Shown here piece by piece: positions 52,227 to 61,382 of a DNA stretch of 64,000 nucleotides; within the stretch, counting starts at the first letter, position 1; every line of letters starts with the position of its first letter. The stretch is from Streptomyces ambofaciens ATCC 23877 (GTDB lineage Bacteria; Actinomycetota; Actinomycetes; Streptomycetales; Streptomycetaceae). Location: contig NZ_CP012382.1 in the NCBI RefSeq assembly GCF_001267885.1, positions 6,745,001 through 6,809,000 on the forward strand, in the 5' to 3' direction. Below the pieces are notes generated by a model. The model worked only from the letters and a program-made list of their open reading frames with translations. It was not told where the DNA came from and made no database searches. Made by a program: the position numbers and the translations under genes.

Positions 52227-53585
52227 TCAGGCCGTCACGGTCTCCGGCTGTGCCGCGTCCCGGCGGGCGCGCTCGCCCAGCTCCTCCGTCGGCACCTCGT
52301 GCGTCTCGCGGGCCGAGAGCGCGGCGATCACCGGCGGTACGCACAGCGCCGCCGTGAACAGCGCCACCGCGAACCAGTCGTCACCGTCCGGCCCGGCGAT
52401 CTGCGCGGCGAAGGTCACCGCGAAGCCGGCCACCGCGAAGCCGATCTGCGTACCGATCGCCACCCCGGACAGCCGGACCCGGGTGGAGAACATCTCGCCG
52501 TAGAACGCGGGCCACACACCGTTCGCGGCGCTGTAGACGACGCCGAAGGCGATGATGCCGGTCAGGAACGTCAGCGGGTAGGACCCGGCCGAGATCGCCC
52601 ACAGGTACAGGAACATCGTCACCGCGCTGCCGACCGCGCCGACCAGGAACACCGGGCGCCTGCCGATCCGGTCGGACAGCGTCGCCCACAGCGGGATCGC
52701 GGCGAGCGCGACGAGGTTGGCGAGGGCACCCACCCACAGCATGGCGGTACGGGACATGCCGACCGAGTCGCTGGTGGCGTACGCCAGCGCCCAGACCGTG
52801 AAGATCGTGCTGACCGAGGCGATCAGCGCACCCGCGACCACCCGCAGCACGTCCGCCCAGTGGTCCCGCGCCAGCACGACCAGGGGCATCTTCTCGACCC
52901 CCTCCGTGGCGGCCTGCTGCGCGAAGGCCGGGGTCTCGTCGAGCTTGCGGCGGATGACGTAGCCGACGACGGCGACCAGGACGCTCAGCCAGAACGGCAC
53001 CCGCCAGCCCCAGGACAGCAGCTGCTCCTCGGGGAGCGCGGCCACGGGGAGGAAGACCAGGGTGGCGAGCAGTTGCCCGCCCTGGGTGCCGCTGAGGGTG
53101 AAGCTGGTGAAGAAGCCCCGCCTGCGCGGTGGCGCGTGTTCCAGGGTCATGGAGTTGGCGCTGGCCTGTTCGCCCGCCGCCGATATGCCCTGCAGGACGC
53201 GGCAGAGCACCAGCAGGACCGGCGCCAGGGTGCCGACCTGGTCGCGGGTGGGCAGGCAGCCGATGAGGAACGTCGAGACGCCCATCAGGATCAGCGTGAA
53301 CACCATGATCTTCTTGCGGCCCATGCGGTCGCCGATGTGGCCGAGGAAGAACGCGCCGACCGGGCGGGCCGCGTACGCGACACCGAACGTGGCCAGCGAC
53401 AGCAGCGTCGCGGTGGCCGGGTCGGACTCGTCGAAGAAGATCTCGGGGAAGATCAGCGCGGCGGCACTGCCGTAGATGAAGAAGTCGTAGTACTCCAGGG
53501 CGCTGCCGATCCAGGCGGCGGTCGCGGCCTTCTTCGGCTGGCCGGGCGGGGCGGCGCCCTGGGACGCGGGGGCGGGGACGGACAC
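52227..53585 (-). CDS. MHS-family MFS transporter, probably for shikimate/quinate or protocatechuate
   Basis: 452 aa from GTG 53585 with AAGGAG seven bases upstream. MHS-type MFS: AAWIGSALEYYDFFIYGSAAALIFPEIFF in TM1, FLGHIGDRMGRKKIMVFTLILMG (motif A), CRVLQGISAAGEQASANSMTLEHAP, and RRGFFTSFTLSGTQGGQLLA. This is the metabolite:H+ symporter group that includes ShiA. The adjacent TetR, shikimate dehydrogenase and dehydroshikimate dehydratase genes point to uptake of shikimate-type hydroaromatics. An operator-like palindrome lies upstream. Confidence 0.87.
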   Translation of the reverse strand: MSVPAPASQGAAPPGQPKKAATAAWIGSALEYYDFFIYGSAAALIFPEIFFDESDPATATLLSLATFGVAYAARPVGAFFLGHIGDRMGRKKIMVFTLILMGVSTFLIGCLPTRDQVGTLAPVLLVLCRVLQGISAAGEQASANSMTLEHAPPRRRGFFTSFTLSGTQGGQLLATLVFLPVAALPEEQLLSWGWRVPFWLSVLVAVVGYVIRRKLDETPAFAQQAATEGVEKMPLVVLARDHWADVLRVVAGALIASVSTIFTVWALAYATSDSVGMSRTAMLWVGALANLVALAAIPLWATLSDRIGRRPVFLVGAVGSAVTMFLYLWAISAGSYPLTFLTGIIAFGVVYSAANGVWPAFYGEMFSTRVRLSGVAIGTQIGFAVAGFAVTFAAQIAGPDGDDWFAVALFTAALCVPPVIAALSARETHEVPTEELGERARRDAAQPETVTA

Positions 53586-53650
53586 GGCGTTGCTCCTTCG
53601 GGGGACTCCACGCTAGGCGGAGTGAGCGGCGGGGAGAAGTGCCGATCGGC

Positions 53651-53672
53651 TAATTAACCCACTGGGTAGTTA
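53651..53672. promoter_or_regulatory. TetR-type operator candidate upstream of the transporter
   Basis: An AT-rich island with the perfect palindrome ACCCACTGGGT (53657-53667) inside a longer imperfect inverted repeat. It lies between the transporter start and the TetR gene end. Aligned with 54510-54531 it shares TAACnnACTGGnTnGT. Confidence 0.6.
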
Positions 53673-53747
53673 GTCGCGGTTGGGAAGGGATGTTGCGCGC
53701 ACGTTTCCCTCGTGTCAAGAGGTGCCGTCGTCCCCGCGCCGCGCCGG

Positions 53748-54413
53748 TCAGCGCGCGGCGCGCTCCGCCGTCAGGTACGCGATCACCATGTCGCCCAGCA
53801 TGGCCCGGTAGTGCTCGCGCTGGGCCGGGTCCACCAGGTCGCGGCCGAACAGGGCGCCGAAGGTGTGCCGGTTGGCGACCCGGAAGAAGCAGAACGAGCT
53901 GATCATGGCGTGCAGGTCGACGGCGTCGACGTCGGCCGTGAACAGGCCGGACCGCTGCCCCTCCTCCAGGATCCGGCGGATCACGTCGAGCGCCGGGGAG
54001 CCGATGCTGGCGAGCATCTCCGAGGAGGCGATGTGCTCGGCGTCGTGGATGTTCTCGATGCTGACCAGGCGGATGAAGTCGGGATGCCGCTCGTGGTGGT
54101 CGAAGGTGACCTCCGCGAGGCGCCGGATGGCCGCCACCGGGTCCAGGTGCTCGACGTCGAGCCGCTGCTCGGCCTCCCGGATCACGCTGTACGCCCGCTC
54201 CAGCACGGCCGTGAACAGCTGCTCCTTGCCGCCGAAGTAGTAGTAGATCATCCGCTTCGTGGTGCGGGTGCGGGCGGCGATCTCGTCGACGCGGGCCCCG
54301 TCGTAGCCGGCCCGGGCGAACTCCCGCGTGGCCACGTCGAGGATCTCGGCCTGGGTGCGGGCGGCGTCGCGGGTGCGCGCGCCGGATCGTGCCGGTTCGT
54401 CGACGCTGGTCAT
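53748..54413 (-). CDS. TetR family transcriptional regulator
   Basis: 221 aa, ATG 54413. N-terminal TetR HTH: AQAEILDVATREFARAGYDGARVDEIAARTRTTKRMIYYYFGGKEQLFTAVLERAY (residues ~22-75). The C-terminal ligand domain begins near VAAIRRLAEVTFDHHERHPDFIRLVSIEN and holds a SSFCFFRVANRHTF segment. It lies between the transporter (same strand) and the divergent shikimate dehydrogenase, with operator candidates in both intergenic regions, so it likely controls both in response to a shikimate-pathway compound. Confidence 0.9.
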   Translation of the reverse strand: MTSVDEPARSGARTRDAARTQAEILDVATREFARAGYDGARVDEIAARTRTTKRMIYYYFGGKEQLFTAVLERAYSVIREAEQRLDVEHLDPVAAIRRLAEVTFDHHERHPDFIRLVSIENIHDAEHIASSEMLASIGSPALDVIRRILEEGQRSGLFTADVDAVDLHAMISSFCFFRVANRHTFGALFGRDLVDPAQREHYRAMLGDMVIAYLTAERAAR

Positions 54414-54509
54414 CGGGATCCTTCGGCTGCGGGGCGGGAGGTGCGGGCGGGGCGTGCCGGTGATTGTAGAAGCCTCCGGCTTCCCAGACGCCCCACCCTC
54501 CTGCTATGA

Positions 54510-54531
54510 CTAACGTACTGGTTCGTACATT
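54510..54531. promoter_or_regulatory. TetR-type operator candidate upstream of the shikimate dehydrogenase
   Basis: AACGTAC and GTACATT form an imperfect inverted repeat around TGGTTC. It resembles the site at 53651-53672 and lies 40 bp upstream of the dehydrogenase start in the divergent region. Confidence 0.55.
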
Positions 54532-54570
54532 GCGCTCGGATGGAGATCCGGGCCGCTCAGGAGGTCCCCG

Positions 54571-55449
54571 GTGTCCAAGGACTCGTATCTCGTCGGGCTG
54601 ATCGGTTCCGGCATCGGCCCCTCGCTCAGCCCGGCCCTGCACGAGCGGGAGGCCGACCGGCAGGGCCTGCGCTACCTGTACCGGCTGATCGACATCGACG
54701 CCCTCGGTGTCCCGCCGGAGGCGGTGGGCGACCTGCTGCGCGCCGCCCGCGACCTGGGCTTCGACGGTCTGAACATCACCCACCCGTGCAAGCAGCTCGT
54801 CATCGGGCACCTGGACGCCCTCGCCCCCCAGGCGGAGGCGCTCGGCGCGGTCAACACCGTCGTCTTCGACGACGCCGGCCGGGCCACCGGTCACAACACC
54901 GACGTCACCGGTTTCGCCGCCTCCTTCGCCCGGGGGCTGCCCGACGCCCCGCTGGAGCGGGTCGTGCAGCTCGGGGCGGGCGGCGCGGGCGCGGCCGTCG
55001 CCCACGCCACGCTCACCCTGGGCGCCGCCCGGGTCACCGTCGTCGACGCGATGCCCGAGCGGGCCGCCGCCCTCGCCGCCGCACTGAACCGGCACTTCGG
55101 GGACGGCCGCGCCGCCCACGCCGCGCCGGACGCGCTCCCGGGGCTGCTGGCCACGGCCGACGGCATCGTGCACGCGACCCCCACCGGCATGGCCGCCCAC
55201 CCCGGGCTGCCGTTGCCCGCCGAACTGCTGCATCCCGCGCTGTGGGTCGCCGAGGTCGTCTACCGCCCGCTGGAGACCGAACTGCTGCGCACGGCCCGCG
55301 CGCTCGGCTGCGCCACCCTCGACGGCGGCGGCATGGCCGTCTTCCAGGCGGTGGACGCGTTCCGGCTGTTCACCGGGCGGGAACCCGACGCCGTGCGGAT
55401 GCTCGCCGACATCACCGACCTGGCGGGCGCCCTCGGGGCCCCGCAGTAG
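54571..55449 (+). CDS. aroE: Shikimate/quinate dehydrogenase (AroE family)
   Basis: 292 aa from GTG 54571 with AGGAGG six bases upstream. AroE features: LIGSGIGPSLSPALHEREA (SxS substrate motif), GFDGLNITHPCKQLVIGHLD (catalytic Lys in NITHPCKQ), ALGAVNTVVF, GHNTDVTGF (Asp), the NAD(P)-binding VVQLGAGGAGAAVAHAT, ATPTGM, and DGGGMAVFQAVDAFRLFTG at the end. After the Rossmann strand the text VTVVDAMPERA has an acidic residue, which fits NAD use as in catabolic QsuD-type enzymes. Context with a dehydroshikimate dehydratase and importer indicates hydroaromatic catabolism, not biosynthesis. Confidence 0.9.
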   Translation: MSKDSYLVGLIGSGIGPSLSPALHEREADRQGLRYLYRLIDIDALGVPPEAVGDLLRAARDLGFDGLNITHPCKQLVIGHLDALAPQAEALGAVNTVVFDDAGRATGHNTDVTGFAASFARGLPDAPLERVVQLGAGGAGAAVAHATLTLGAARVTVVDAMPERAAALAAALNRHFGDGRAAHAAPDALPGLLATADGIVHATPTGMAAHPGLPLPAELLHPALWVAEVVYRPLETELLRTARALGCATLDGGGMAVFQAVDAFRLFTGREPDAVRMLADITDLAGALGAPQ

Positions 55450-55464
55450 GAAAGAGGTAGCCAC

Positions 55465-57321
55465 GTGCGGACGTCCATCGCGACCGTCTCCCTCAGCGGA
55501 TCCCTCACCGAGAAGCTCACCGCCGCCTCCCTGGCCGGCTTCGACGGCGTGGAGATCTTCGAGAACGACCTGCTGGCCAGCCCCCTGACCCCGGAGGAGA
55601 TCCGGGCCCGCTGCGCCGACCTCGGCCTCACCATCGACCTCTACCAGCCCCTGCGGGACATCGAGGCGCTGCCCGAGGACGAGTTCGCCCGTGCGCTGCG
55701 CCGGGCCCGGCACAAGTTCGAGCTGATGCGCAGGCTCGGCGCGGACACCGTCCTGGTCTGCTCCAGCGTCTCCCCGTACGCGGTCGACGACGACGCCCTC
55801 GCCGCCGAGCAGCTGAGCCGGCTGGCCGGTCTGGCCGAGGAGCACGGCGTCCGCGTCGCCTACGAGGCGCTCGCCTGGGGACGGCACGTCAGTACCTACG
55901 ACCACGCCTGGCGCGTCGTCGAGGCGGCCGGGCACCCGGCGCTCGGCACCTGCCTGGACAGCTTCCACATCCTCTCGCGCGGCAGCGACCCGAAGGGCAT
56001 CGAGGACATCCCCGGGGAGAAGATCTTCTTCCTCCAGCTCGCCGACGCCCCGCTCCTCGCGATGGACGTGCTCCAGTGGAGCCGCCACTACCGCTGCTTC
56101 CCCGGTCAGGGCGGCTTCGACGTGGCGGGGCTGCTGCGGCACGTCCTGCGCGCCGGGTACCGCGGCCCGCTCTCGCTGGAGGTCTTCAACGACGTCTTCC
56201 GGCAGTCCGAGGCCGGTCCCACGGCCGTGGACGCCCGGCGCTCGCTGCTGACACTCCAGGAGACCGTCGGCCTCACCACGCCGCCCGCGCCCGCGCCGCC
56301 CACCGGGATCGCCTTCGCCGAACTGGTGACCCCGGACGCCGCACCGGTCGCGGCCGTGCTCGGCGCGCTGGGCTTCGCCCGGACCGCCCGGCACCGCGGG
56401 AAGCCCGTGGACCTGTGGCAGCGGGGGGAGGCCCGCGTCCTGGTCAACACGGGGCCGGCCGAACGCCGCGACGGCACCCGGCTGGCCGCCGTCGGCCTGG
56501 AGTCGCCCGATCCCGCCGGGGCCGCCCGCCGCGCCGAGGCCCTGCTGGCTCCGGTCCTGCCCCGCCGCCGCGCCCCCGGGGACGCCCCGCTGGAGGCCGT
56601 CGCGGCACCCGACGGCACGGAGCTCTTCTTCTGCGCCCCCCAAAGCCCCGAACCTCCCGAAGGCCCCGAAGGCTCCGAACTCCCCGGATCGCCCGACCGG
56701 CAGGCCGACTGGCGGGCCGACTTCGAGGACACCGGCACGGCCGCCGTGGACGCCGTGGACGGCGCGGCGGCCTGGCGCGTCGACCACCTCTCCCTCGCCC
56801 AGCCCTGGCACCAGTTCGACGAGGCGACCCTGTTCCACCGCGGCGTGCTCGGGCTGCGCCCGCAAGAGAGCGTCGACGTCGCCGACCCCTACGGCCTGCT
56901 GCGCTCCCGCGCCGTCACCACCGACGACGGCGCCGTCCGCATCGTGCTGACCGTGGGCGCCGCCCCCACCGACGACACCGCGCACGCCCAGCACATCGCC
57001 CTCGCCACCGACGACGTGGTCGGCGCGGCCCGCCGCTTCCGCGCCGCCGGCGGGCCGCTGCTGCCGATCCCCGCCAACTACTACGACGACCTCGCCGCCC
57101 GCTTCGAGTTCGCCGACGGCGAGCTGGAGACGTACCGGGAGCTGGGCATCCTCTACGACCGCGACGCGCACGGCACCTTCCGGCACTGCTACACGCACAC
57201 CGTCGGACGGGTCTTCTTCGAACTCGTCCAGCGGGACGGCGGCTACCGCGGCTACGGGGCGGCCAACGCGCCGGTCCGGCTGGCCGCGCAGCACGCGGTG
57301 CGCGGGTTCACTGGCGGCTGA
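55465..57321 (+). CDS. 3-dehydroshikimate dehydratase, TIM barrel fused to VOC/HPPD-like domains (QsuB/QuiC type)
   Basis: 618 aa from GTG 55465 (AAAGAGG seven bases upstream). N-terminal TIM barrel (1-270): IATVSLSGSLTEKLTAASLAGFDGVEIFENDLL, VRVAYEALAWGRHV, HPALGTCLDSFHILSRG, IFFLQLADAPLL, RGPLSLEVFNDVFRQ; the Glu, Asp, Gln and Glu are the metal ligands. The C-terminal half has two vicinal-oxygen-chelate units (from ~285 and ~440) with WRVDHLSLAQPW, HIALATDDVVGAARRF and a final GRVFFELVQRDGGYRGYGAAN similar to hydroxyphenylpyruvate dioxygenase. It turns 3-dehydroshikimate into protocatechuate. Its end overlaps the converging next gene by 14 bp. Confidence 0.9.
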   Translation: MRTSIATVSLSGSLTEKLTAASLAGFDGVEIFENDLLASPLTPEEIRARCADLGLTIDLYQPLRDIEALPEDEFARALRRARHKFELMRRLGADTVLVCSSVSPYAVDDDALAAEQLSRLAGLAEEHGVRVAYEALAWGRHVSTYDHAWRVVEAAGHPALGTCLDSFHILSRGSDPKGIEDIPGEKIFFLQLADAPLLAMDVLQWSRHYRCFPGQGGFDVAGLLRHVLRAGYRGPLSLEVFNDVFRQSEAGPTAVDARRSLLTLQETVGLTTPPAPAPPTGIAFAELVTPDAAPVAAVLGALGFARTARHRGKPVDLWQRGEARVLVNTGPAERRDGTRLAAVGLESPDPAGAARRAEALLAPVLPRRRAPGDAPLEAVAAPDGTELFFCAPQSPEPPEGPEGSELPGSPDRQADWRADFEDTGTAAVDAVDGAAAWRVDHLSLAQPWHQFDEATLFHRGVLGLRPQESVDVADPYGLLRSRAVTTDDGAVRIVLTVGAAPTDDTAHAQHIALATDDVVGAARRFRAAGGPLLPIPANYYDDLAARFEFADGELETYRELGILYDRDAHGTFRHCYTHTVGRVFFELVQRDGGYRGYGAANAPVRLAAQHAVRGFTGG

Positions 57322-58768
57322 CGGTGCGGGTCAGACCGGTGATCACCGTCGTGGCCAGGATCCAGCCGGTGATGATCAAGAGGTACGCCAGCGTCTGGTG
57401 GCCGCCCTCGGGAGCGAACGCGTTCTCCTGGCCGAAGGAGATCACCGGCAGCAGCAGGTCCAGGGTGTAGAAGACCGGGTCGAAGTCGGGTGCCTCGGCC
57501 GGCTTCAGCGGCGCCGGATGGTCCAGGCCGTACGCCACCGAGCCGATCGCGAGCAGCGACAGCAGCCAGCCGCCCGCCCGCAGCGGGCGGAAGCCGTACC
57601 CGACGGTGACGTCCTGGAGGTGTCCCCACAGGCGGCCGTACCAGGGCAGCGTGCGCCGGCGCCGCCGCTGCTTGGCCAGCTGCACCCGCCGGGCCGCGTC
57701 GTCGTCGCCGATCCGGCGGTAGGCGGCGGTCAACTGCTCGTAGGTGAAGGGCAGGTAGCTCTCGCCCAGCTCCAGCATGGGCAGCCGCCGTTCGGCGGGC
57801 TCGTGCGGGATGAGCGAGGTGTAGGTGAGGTCGTTCAGCTGCACCCGGCCCGGTACCGCCTCGGGTTCCACGAACAGCACGTCCACCTGGGCGCGGCGCA
57901 GGTTCAGGGTGCCCTCCACCTTCGGGCACTGGCGCAGCCACAGCTCGCCGATCACGGTGCTGCTCGCGCGCAGCGCGGTCCCGCCGGGGTTGGCGAGGCG
58001 GGCCATCGACAGGTCCAGCCGGCCGGGTATCCGCGCGCCGCGGAACTCCAGCCGGCCCCGGACGTCGGCCTGCCGCAGCAGGACGTCGGCCTCGGCCGCG
58101 AGCGTCTCGGCCTGCAGGGCGGTGCCGTCGGGCCGGTCGAGGACCGAGTCGGCCAGGTTGACCGTCCCGGCTACCCGTGCGCCGGTCAGCCGCACCTCGC
58201 CCCGGGCGCGCAGTCCCGGCGCCCACAGGTCGGCGCCCAGCACGGCCTGGTTCAGCTGGAGCACCGGGCCCTCGGTGTCCGGCGCGTGGATGTCCGCGCT
58301 CTCCAGGTACAGGCTTCCGGTGACCTCGGCGCCGCCGAGCCGCACCACCCCGCCGAACCGGGCCCGGGTCAGCCGCAGCACGCCCTCCACCCGGACCGCG
58401 TGGGCGGTCAGACCGGGTATCGCCGACTCGCTCAGGTTCACCTCGCGCAGCCGCGCCGCGTACAGCCTCGGCGCTTCCTCGAAGTGGCAGTGCCGCAGCC
58501 GTACGGGGTGGTCGACCGTCGCGTACTGGAGTTCCAGGGTGCCGGTGACGCGCGCGCCCGCCAGGCTGAGCGCCGCCACCTCGCCCTCCTGCCGCGGGCC
58601 GTCCAGGAGCAGCGCCCTCAGCACGCCCGCGCGTACGGTCCGTTCCGGGCCCCAGGAGCCGCCGCCCGCCGGATCCTCGTCGCCTGCCGTGCGGAAGTCC
58701 ACGTGGGTGCCCGTGGCGAACGCCCGCCAGACGCGTGCTTCGGCCGGTGTCAGGTCGTTGATCTCCAT
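57308..58768 (-). CDS. Membrane-anchored repeat (pentapeptide/beta-helix-like) protein
   Basis: 486 aa, ATG 58768. Residues ~60-330 form repeating ~20-residue beta units, such as ALSLAGARVTGTLELQYATVDHPVRLRHCHF, ADSVLDRPDGTALQAETLAAEADVLLRQADVRGRLEFRGARIPGRLDLSMARL, like a right-handed beta-helix of bactofilin/pentapeptide type. A basic strip (QLAKQRRRRRTLPW) follows, then three hydrophobic segments: PLRAGGWLLSLLAIGSVAYGL, LDLLLPVISFG and LAYLLIITGWILATTVITGLT. The soluble helix is therefore at the membrane, probably on the inside. Function unknown. Its start is 78 bp past the gnd stop on the same strand. Confidence 0.75.
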   Translation of the reverse strand: MEINDLTPAEARVWRAFATGTHVDFRTAGDEDPAGGGSWGPERTVRAGVLRALLLDGPRQEGEVAALSLAGARVTGTLELQYATVDHPVRLRHCHFEEAPRLYAARLREVNLSESAIPGLTAHAVRVEGVLRLTRARFGGVVRLGGAEVTGSLYLESADIHAPDTEGPVLQLNQAVLGADLWAPGLRARGEVRLTGARVAGTVNLADSVLDRPDGTALQAETLAAEADVLLRQADVRGRLEFRGARIPGRLDLSMARLANPGGTALRASSTVIGELWLRQCPKVEGTLNLRRAQVDVLFVEPEAVPGRVQLNDLTYTSLIPHEPAERRLPMLELGESYLPFTYEQLTAAYRRIGDDDAARRVQLAKQRRRRRTLPWYGRLWGHLQDVTVGYGFRPLRAGGWLLSLLAIGSVAYGLDHPAPLKPAEAPDFDPVFYTLDLLLPVISFGQENAFAPEGGHQTLAYLLIITGWILATTVITGLTRTVSRQ

Positions 58769-58846
58769 CAGTGAGGGACTCTGACCCGAACCGGCCGGTC
58801 ACGTCAACGCGCTTTCCGGGCGGCGGCCTGCTTCTCGGCGGGCGGC

Positions 58847-59728
58847 CTACTTCTTCGCGGCCTCCACGGCGTGGCCGCCGAACTGGTTGCGCAGCGCGGC
58901 GATCATCTTCATCTGCGGCGAGTCGTCCTGCCGGGACGCGAACCGCGCGAAGAGCGAGGCGGTGATGGCCGGGAGCGGCACGGCGTTGTCGATGGCCGCC
59001 TCGACGGTCCAGCGGCCCTCGCCGGAGTCCTCCGCGTACCCGCGCAGCCTGTCCAGGTGGTGGTCCTCGTCGAGGGCGTTGACGGCGAGGTCCAGCAGCC
59101 AGGAGCGGATCACCGTGCCCTCCTGCCAGGAGCGGAAGACCTCGCGGACGTTGTCCACGGAGTCGACCTTCTCCAGCAGCTCCCAGCCCTCGGCGTAGGC
59201 CTGCATCATGGCGTACTCGATGCCGTTGTGGACCATCTTGGAGAAGTGCCCGGCGCCGACCTTGCCGGCGTGGACGTAGCCGTAGGGGCCGTCGGGCTTG
59301 AGCGCGTCGAAGATCGGCTTGAGGTCGTCGACGACCTCCTTCTCGCCGCCGACCATCAGGGCGTAGCCGTTCTTCAGGCCCCACACACCGCCCGAGACGC
59401 CGGCGTCGACGAAGTTGATGCCGTGCTTGGCCAGCTCCTCGGCGTGCTTCTCGTCGTCCGTCCAGCGGGAGTTGCCGCCGTCGATGACGGTGTCGCCGTG
59501 CCGGAGCAGGGTCGCCAGCTGGTCGATCACGCCCTGGGTGGCGGCGCCGGCCGGCACCATCACCCAGACCGCGCGCGGCCTCTCCAGCTGCTCGACCAGG
59601 TCGACCAGGCTGTTCACGTCGGCCCGCTCGGGATTGGTGTCGTAACCGACGACGGTGTGGCCGGCGTTGCGCAGGCGCTCGCGCATGTTGCCGCCCATCT
59701 TGCCGAGACCAACAAGACCGATCTGCAT
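58847..59728 (-). CDS. gnd: 6-phosphogluconate dehydrogenase, decarboxylating (short GndA/YqeC type)
   Basis: 293 aa, ATG one base after the pgi stop. Rossmann motif IGLVGLGKMGGNM at residue 3, VIDGGNSRWTDDEKHAEEL, FVDAGVSGGVWGLKNGYALMVGG and the catalytic KMVHNGIEYAMMQAYAEG are classic. Length is that of the short (~300 aa) bacterial type. It oxidatively decarboxylates 6-phosphogluconate to ribulose-5-phosphate, making NAD(P)H. It is the last gene of a zwf-opcA-pgi-gnd operon. Confidence 0.94.
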   Translation of the reverse strand: MQIGLVGLGKMGGNMRERLRNAGHTVVGYDTNPERADVNSLVDLVEQLERPRAVWVMVPAGAATQGVIDQLATLLRHGDTVIDGGNSRWTDDEKHAEELAKHGINFVDAGVSGGVWGLKNGYALMVGGEKEVVDDLKPIFDALKPDGPYGYVHAGKVGAGHFSKMVHNGIEYAMMQAYAEGWELLEKVDSVDNVREVFRSWQEGTVIRSWLLDLAVNALDEDHHLDRLRGYAEDSGEGRWTVEAAIDNAVPLPAITASLFARFASRQDDSPQMKMIAALRNQFGGHAVEAAKK

Positions 59729-59729
59729 G

Positions 59730-61382
59730 TCAGTGCCCTTCCTTCAGTTCACGGTAGGCGGCCACCAGCGCGGCCGTGGAGGGGTCGAGGCCGGGCACGT
59801 CCGCGCCCTCGGTGAGGGCCGGCTCGACGCGCTTGGCCAGCACCTTGCCGAGCTCGACGCCCCACTGGTCGAAGGAGTCGATGTTCCAGATCGCGCCCTG
59901 GACGAACACCTTGTGCTCGTACAGCGCGATCAACTGGCCGAGGACGGAGGGGGTCAGCTCGGTGGCCAGGACGGTGGTGGTGGGGTGGTTGCCCTGGAAG
60001 GTGCGGTGCGGCACCTGCTCCTCGGGCACGCCCTCCGCGCGGACCTCCTCCGCGGTCTTGCCGAAGGCCAGTGCCTGTCCCTGGGCGAACAGGTTGGCCA
60101 TCAGCAGGTCGTGCTGGGCCTTGAGCTCGTCGCTCAACTCGGCCACGGGCCGGGCGAAGCCGATCAGGTCGGCCGGGATCAGCTTGGTGCCCTGGTGGAT
60201 CAACTGGTAGTAGGCGTGCTGTCCGTTGGTGCCCGGCGTGCCCCACACCACCGGTCCGGTCTGCCACTCGACGGGGCGTCCCTCGCGGTCCACCGACTTG
60301 CCGTTGGATTCCATGTCCAGCTGCTGGAGGTAGGCGGTGAACTTCGACAGGTAGTGGCTGTACGGCAGCACCGCGTGCGACTGGGCGCCCATGAAGTTGC
60401 CGTACCAGACGCCCAGCAGCCCGAGGATCAGCGGCGCGTTGGCCGGTGCCTCGGCGTTTCGGAAGTGCTCGTCGACGATGCGGAAGCCGTCGAGCATCTC
60501 CCGGAAGCGGTCCGGGCCGATGGCGATCATCAGGGAGAGCCCGATCGCCGAGTCGTACGAGTAACGGCCGCCGACCCAGTCCCAGAACTCGAACATGTTG
60601 GCCGTGTCGATGCCGAACCCGGCGACCTTCTCCGCGTTCGTCGACAGGGCCACGAAGTGCCGGGCGACCGCCTTCTCCTCGCCGTCCAGCCCCGCGAGCA
60701 GCCAGGACCGCGCCGAGGTCGCGTTGGTGATCGTCTCGATCGTGGTGAACGTCTTGGACGCCACGATGAACAGCGTCTCGGCCGGGTCCAGGTCCCGGAC
60801 CGCCTCGTGCAGGTCGGCGCCGTCCACGTTGGAGACGAACCGGAAGGTGAGCGAGCGGTCGGTGAAGGCCCGCAGCGCCTCGTACGCCATCGCCGGACCG
60901 AGGTCGGAGCCGCCGATGCCGATGTTGACGACGTTGCGGATGCGCCGGCCGGTGTATCCGGTCCACTCGCCGGAACGGACCCGGTCCGCGAAGGCGGCCA
61001 TCCTGTCCAGCACGGCGTGCACCTTCGGTACGACGTTCTCGCCGTCGACCTCGATCACCGCGTCCCGGGGCGCCCGCAGCGCGGTGTGCAGCACCGCCCG
61101 GTCCTCGGTGATGTTGATGCGCTCACCGCGGAACATGGCGTCCCGCAGGTCGGACACGCCCGTGGCCTCGGCGAGCTCCCGCAGCAGGGCCAGCGTGTCG
61201 TCGGTGACCAGGTTCTTGGAGTAGTCGATGCGCAGGTCGCCGACGCGCACGACGTACCGCTCGGCCCGTCCGGGGTCCTCGGCGAACAGCTGGCGCAGGT
61301 CCGGCCGCGGCAGCGCGTCCTTGCGGTGGTCCGCCAGCGCGGTCCACTCCGGCCGCTGGTCGAGCTTGGGGGTGTCAGACAT
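59730..61382 (-). CDS. pgi: Glucose-6-phosphate isomerase
   Basis: 550 aa, ATG 61382 overlapping opcA's end by 8 bp. Family signatures: [62 protein letters not shown] (first PROSITE-like pattern) and [22 protein letters not shown], with C-terminal [17 protein letters not shown] (second pattern). It interconverts glucose-6-phosphate and fructose-6-phosphate, linking the pentose-phosphate operon to glycolysis. Confidence 0.95.
   Translation of the reverse strand: MSDTPKLDQRPEWTALADHRKDALPRPDLRQLFAEDPGRAERYVVRVGDLRIDYSKNLVTDDTLALLRELAEATGVSDLRDAMFRGERINITEDRAVLHTALRAPRDAVIEVDGENVVPKVHAVLDRMAAFADRVRSGEWTGYTGRRIRNVVNIGIGGSDLGPAMAYEALRAFTDRSLTFRFVSNVDGADLHEAVRDLDPAETLFIVASKTFTTIETITNATSARSWLLAGLDGEEKAVARHFVALSTNAEKVAGFGIDTANMFEFWDWVGGRYSYDSAIGLSLMIAIGPDRFREMLDGFRIVDEHFRNAEAPANAPLILGLLGVWYGNFMGAQSHAVLPYSHYLSKFTAYLQQLDMESNGKSVDREGRPVEWQTGPVVWGTPGTNGQHAYYQLIHQGTKLIPADLIGFARPVAELSDELKAQHDLLMANLFAQGQALAFGKTAEEVRAEGVPEEQVPHRTFQGNHPTTTVLATELTPSVLGQLIALYEHKVFVQGAIWNIDSFDQWGVELGKVLAKRVEPALTEGADVPGLDPSTAALVAAYRELKEGH

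Noticed and set aside
53650..57294. A 1214-codon minus-strand frame opposite the shikimate genes
   Set aside because: Gly/Arg/Val-rich antisense shadow; the opposite strand encodes recognisable AroE and dehydratase proteins and the frame crosses the TetR gene.
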